A stretch of 14,716 nucleotides of DNA from CALREA01 sp041674865 (GTDB taxonomy: Bacteria; Patescibacteriota; Gracilibacteria; UBA1369; UBA12463). The stretch is taken from contig JBAYUX010000034.1 of the NCBI GenBank assembly GCA_041674865.1, positions 1-14,716 on the forward strand, given 5' to 3'. Each line of letters opens with the position of its first letter. The stretch's first letter is position 1. The notes beneath the pieces were generated by a model. It had not been told where the DNA came from, did not search any database, and saw only the letters and a program-made list of their open reading frames with translations. Below are positions 13,721-14,716 of the stretch, in pieces. A program made the position numbers and the translations under genes.

Positions 13721-14503
13721 ATGGATCGAATCCCAGAAGGCCAAAGTCCAGTCATTGCCAGGGATACAAGGCAGGACGTGGTCAGAGTAGAAAGTTTCGA
13801 CGGAGGCGCATCGACACACGCAAGACTTGCTCTTGCTCAGTGTCTTAGAATGACTGAAGGTGCTAAAACACCAGAACAGATGGCGACGGTGAATAGAATT
13901 GCATCTCAATACGGGTCAAGTGTCGCAACTTGGACCAGGCTTGGCATTGCAGTCGATGGAATTCAGACAGAGGAACAAATTACGACTTGGCTCAATAGTC
14001 TTCCAGGTAAAACGCTCGAAAACCTCGCAACGTATGGCGAAATAAGATTGAAATTTATTCCACCGGTAAAAACGTTAGAACTTCCGGGTGCCATCTGTAG
14101 GCATAAGTATGCTAGGGAAATGTGGAATGATATAGGAACGAACGAATGGGAATTTGGTCTTACGGTAGATGCAGGAGATATCTCACTCGATCCAGAAATA
14201 TGCTATGTGAATGGAATAAATGAGAAGAATGGAACTCGAAAAAATGTAGAGATGGTTGATCTCTATGAGAAAAAGTATCAGGCAGAAGGATTAGATCTCA
14301 TGCCACAAAAAGCCTATGTTCCATCATTGGTAGATGCTCGAACTCAAGGGATTATGTTCGACTGTAAATCTTGTACACTTTTTAAACTCCCAGAAGAAGG
14401 AGCTGACCGCTTACCGCGCGGCGAAATAGATCTATCTTGGAGCTATGCTGGCGGTTCAGATAGAGATCTTCGATGCCGTCCATGGCTACAGGGAAGGGGT
14501 TAG
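13721..14503 (+). CDS. Protein of unknown function, 260 aa, six cysteines
   Basis: I do not recognise this protein. It has no signal peptide or membrane helix, so it is probably cytoplasmic. The N-terminal half (about 30-115) looks helical, with a segment typical of small helical bundles (TPEQMATVNRIASQYG, 50-65). The C-terminal half (about 116-260) is richer in beta residues, Trp and Cys. Cysteines are at 41, 126, 161, 215, 218 and 252. FDCKSC (213-218) is a CxxC pair, and with CRH at 126-128 and RCRPW at 251-255 a metal site is possible. It ends LQGRG-TAG. It is divergent from the VirD4-like ATPase across 183 bp and is followed by another unknown gene on the same strand. The open frame over 260 codons, the divergent promoter signals and the spacing support a real gene. 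Confidence 0.75.
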   Translation: MDRIPEGQSPVIARDTRQDVVRVESFDGGASTHARLALAQCLRMTEGAKTPEQMATVNRIASQYGSSVATWTRLGIAVDGIQTEEQITTWLNSLPGKTLENLATYGEIRLKFIPPVKTLELPGAICRHKYAREMWNDIGTNEWEFGLTVDAGDISLDPEICYVNGINEKNGTRKNVEMVDLYEKKYQAEGLDLMPQKAYVPSLVDARTQGIMFDCKSCTLFKLPEEGADRLPRGEIDLSWSYAGGSDRDLRCRPWLQGRG

Positions 14504-14553
14504 ATCCTCTCAAGAGGGTCACACGTGATCGGAGCTTGGTAATACCGCAATAT

Positions 14554-14582
14554 TTGCTATAATTAAGATTATATGGTATAAT
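14554..14582 (+). promoter_or_regulatory. Promoter of the gene cut by the window end
   Basis: Plus strand TTGCTA (14554-14559), 17 bp, TATAAT (14577-14582) preceded by TGG. The predicted start near 14589 gives a 19-nt leader. The -35 overlaps a second extended -10 (TGCTATAAT, 14555-14563), which could itself fire from about 14570 with TTGGTA (14536-14541) as its -35. Confidence 0.75.
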
Positions 14583-14607
14583 AACATATATACTATATCT
14601 CTCAAAT

Positions 14608-14716
14608 ATGGCTCAAGTACCATCATCTCGACCAACTTCTACGCCAGCTTCAAATACTGACATTCTCAAAGCATCATCATCTTTCGGTCTCAATGAAAAA
14701 GGAGATCATGTCCGAG
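14608..14716 (+). CDS. Start of an unknown gene (3' end outside the window)
   Basis: Only 36 codons are visible, starting MAQVPSSRPTSTPASN. The N-terminus is Ser/Thr/Pro-rich and disordered-looking, then turns to ILKASSSFGLNEKGDHVR. There is no signal peptide or membrane segment in this part. A consensus extended -10 promoter 26 bp upstream of the ATG supports the start. No Shine-Dalgarno is present. No function can be given from this fragment. It is separated from the 260-aa gene by about 104 bp that contain the promoter. Confidence 0.6.
   Translation, partial: MAQVPSSRPTSTPASNTDILKASSSFGLNEKGDHVR

Noticed and set aside
13559..13909. 116-aa minus-strand open frame over the divergent gap and the 260-aa gene
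   Set aside because: It would run through the promoter regions of both neighbours and has a Cys/His/Phe-rich, non-protein-like composition.
58..14503. UGA read as glycine (as in Gracilibacteria)
   Set aside because: Long genes contain many glycines, all GGN, and none carries an in-frame TGA. Avoidance of TGA is seen; recoding is not.
14503..14520. GATCCTCT/AGAGGGTC hairpin just after the 260-aa gene
   Set aside because: The stem is fair (8 bp with one G-U pair), but it has a 2-nt loop and no following T-tract, so I do not call it a terminator.

Overview
The window is about 14.7 kb of compact, roughly 43% GC bacterial sequence. It most resembles a Candidate Phyla Radiation (Patescibacteria) genome. 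The support is indirect: short intergenic gaps, a lone VirD4/TraD-like ATPase of the type often seen in CPR genomes, small membrane-anchored proteins of unknown role, and 5' leaders with no recognisable Shine-Dalgarno sequence at any of the starts. The standard bacterial code fits. All eleven complete genes end in TAA (7) or TAG (4), and none ends in TGA. A lineage near Peregrinibacteria or Gracilibacteria is possible, but nothing here settles it.

Region 1 (1-5363, all minus strand) reads PH-domain membrane protein, ruvB, a 274-aa anchored protein, then clpC. The clpC upstream region holds a clear CIRCE operator placed over the -10 of a near-consensus promoter, plus a second CIRCE-free promoter nearer the gene. 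This suggests heat-inducible HrcA control on top of basal expression. ruvB has its own extended -10 promoter in a 20-bp gap, and its predicted transcript starts at or within a base of the ATG.

Region 2 (5421-6009) holds tRNA-Arg(UCU) on the plus strand, a strong GNRA-capped terminator, and a minus-strand lipoprotein with two Tudor-like SH3-fold repeats driven by a textbook sigma-70 promoter.

Region 3 (6056-10752) is an envelope cluster. A membrane-anchored M23 peptidase with three SLH repeats is followed by the divergent plus-strand pair tsaE plus an HD-domain hydrolase. A convergent minus-strand secreted protein then combines a 3D domain with three peptidoglycan-binding repeats.

Region 4 (10753-14716) starts with about 240 bp of non-coding, hairpin-rich DNA. 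It continues with the 848-aa VirD4/TraD-like ATPase (minus), a divergent 260-aa Cys-containing protein of unknown function (plus), and the first 36 codons of another unknown plus-strand gene cut by the window end.

The window is mostly housekeeping plus envelope biology. I see no CRISPR array, insertion sequence, prophage or recognisable defence island. The most unusual material is the expression signalling (recurrent TGnTATAAT promoters, very short leaders, no Shine-Dalgarno, no TGA stops), the extracytoplasmic Tudor-like lipoprotein, the orphan DNA-pump-like ATPase, and the unknown 260-aa protein. All positions were worked out by eye, and promoter and start-site calls are predictions.
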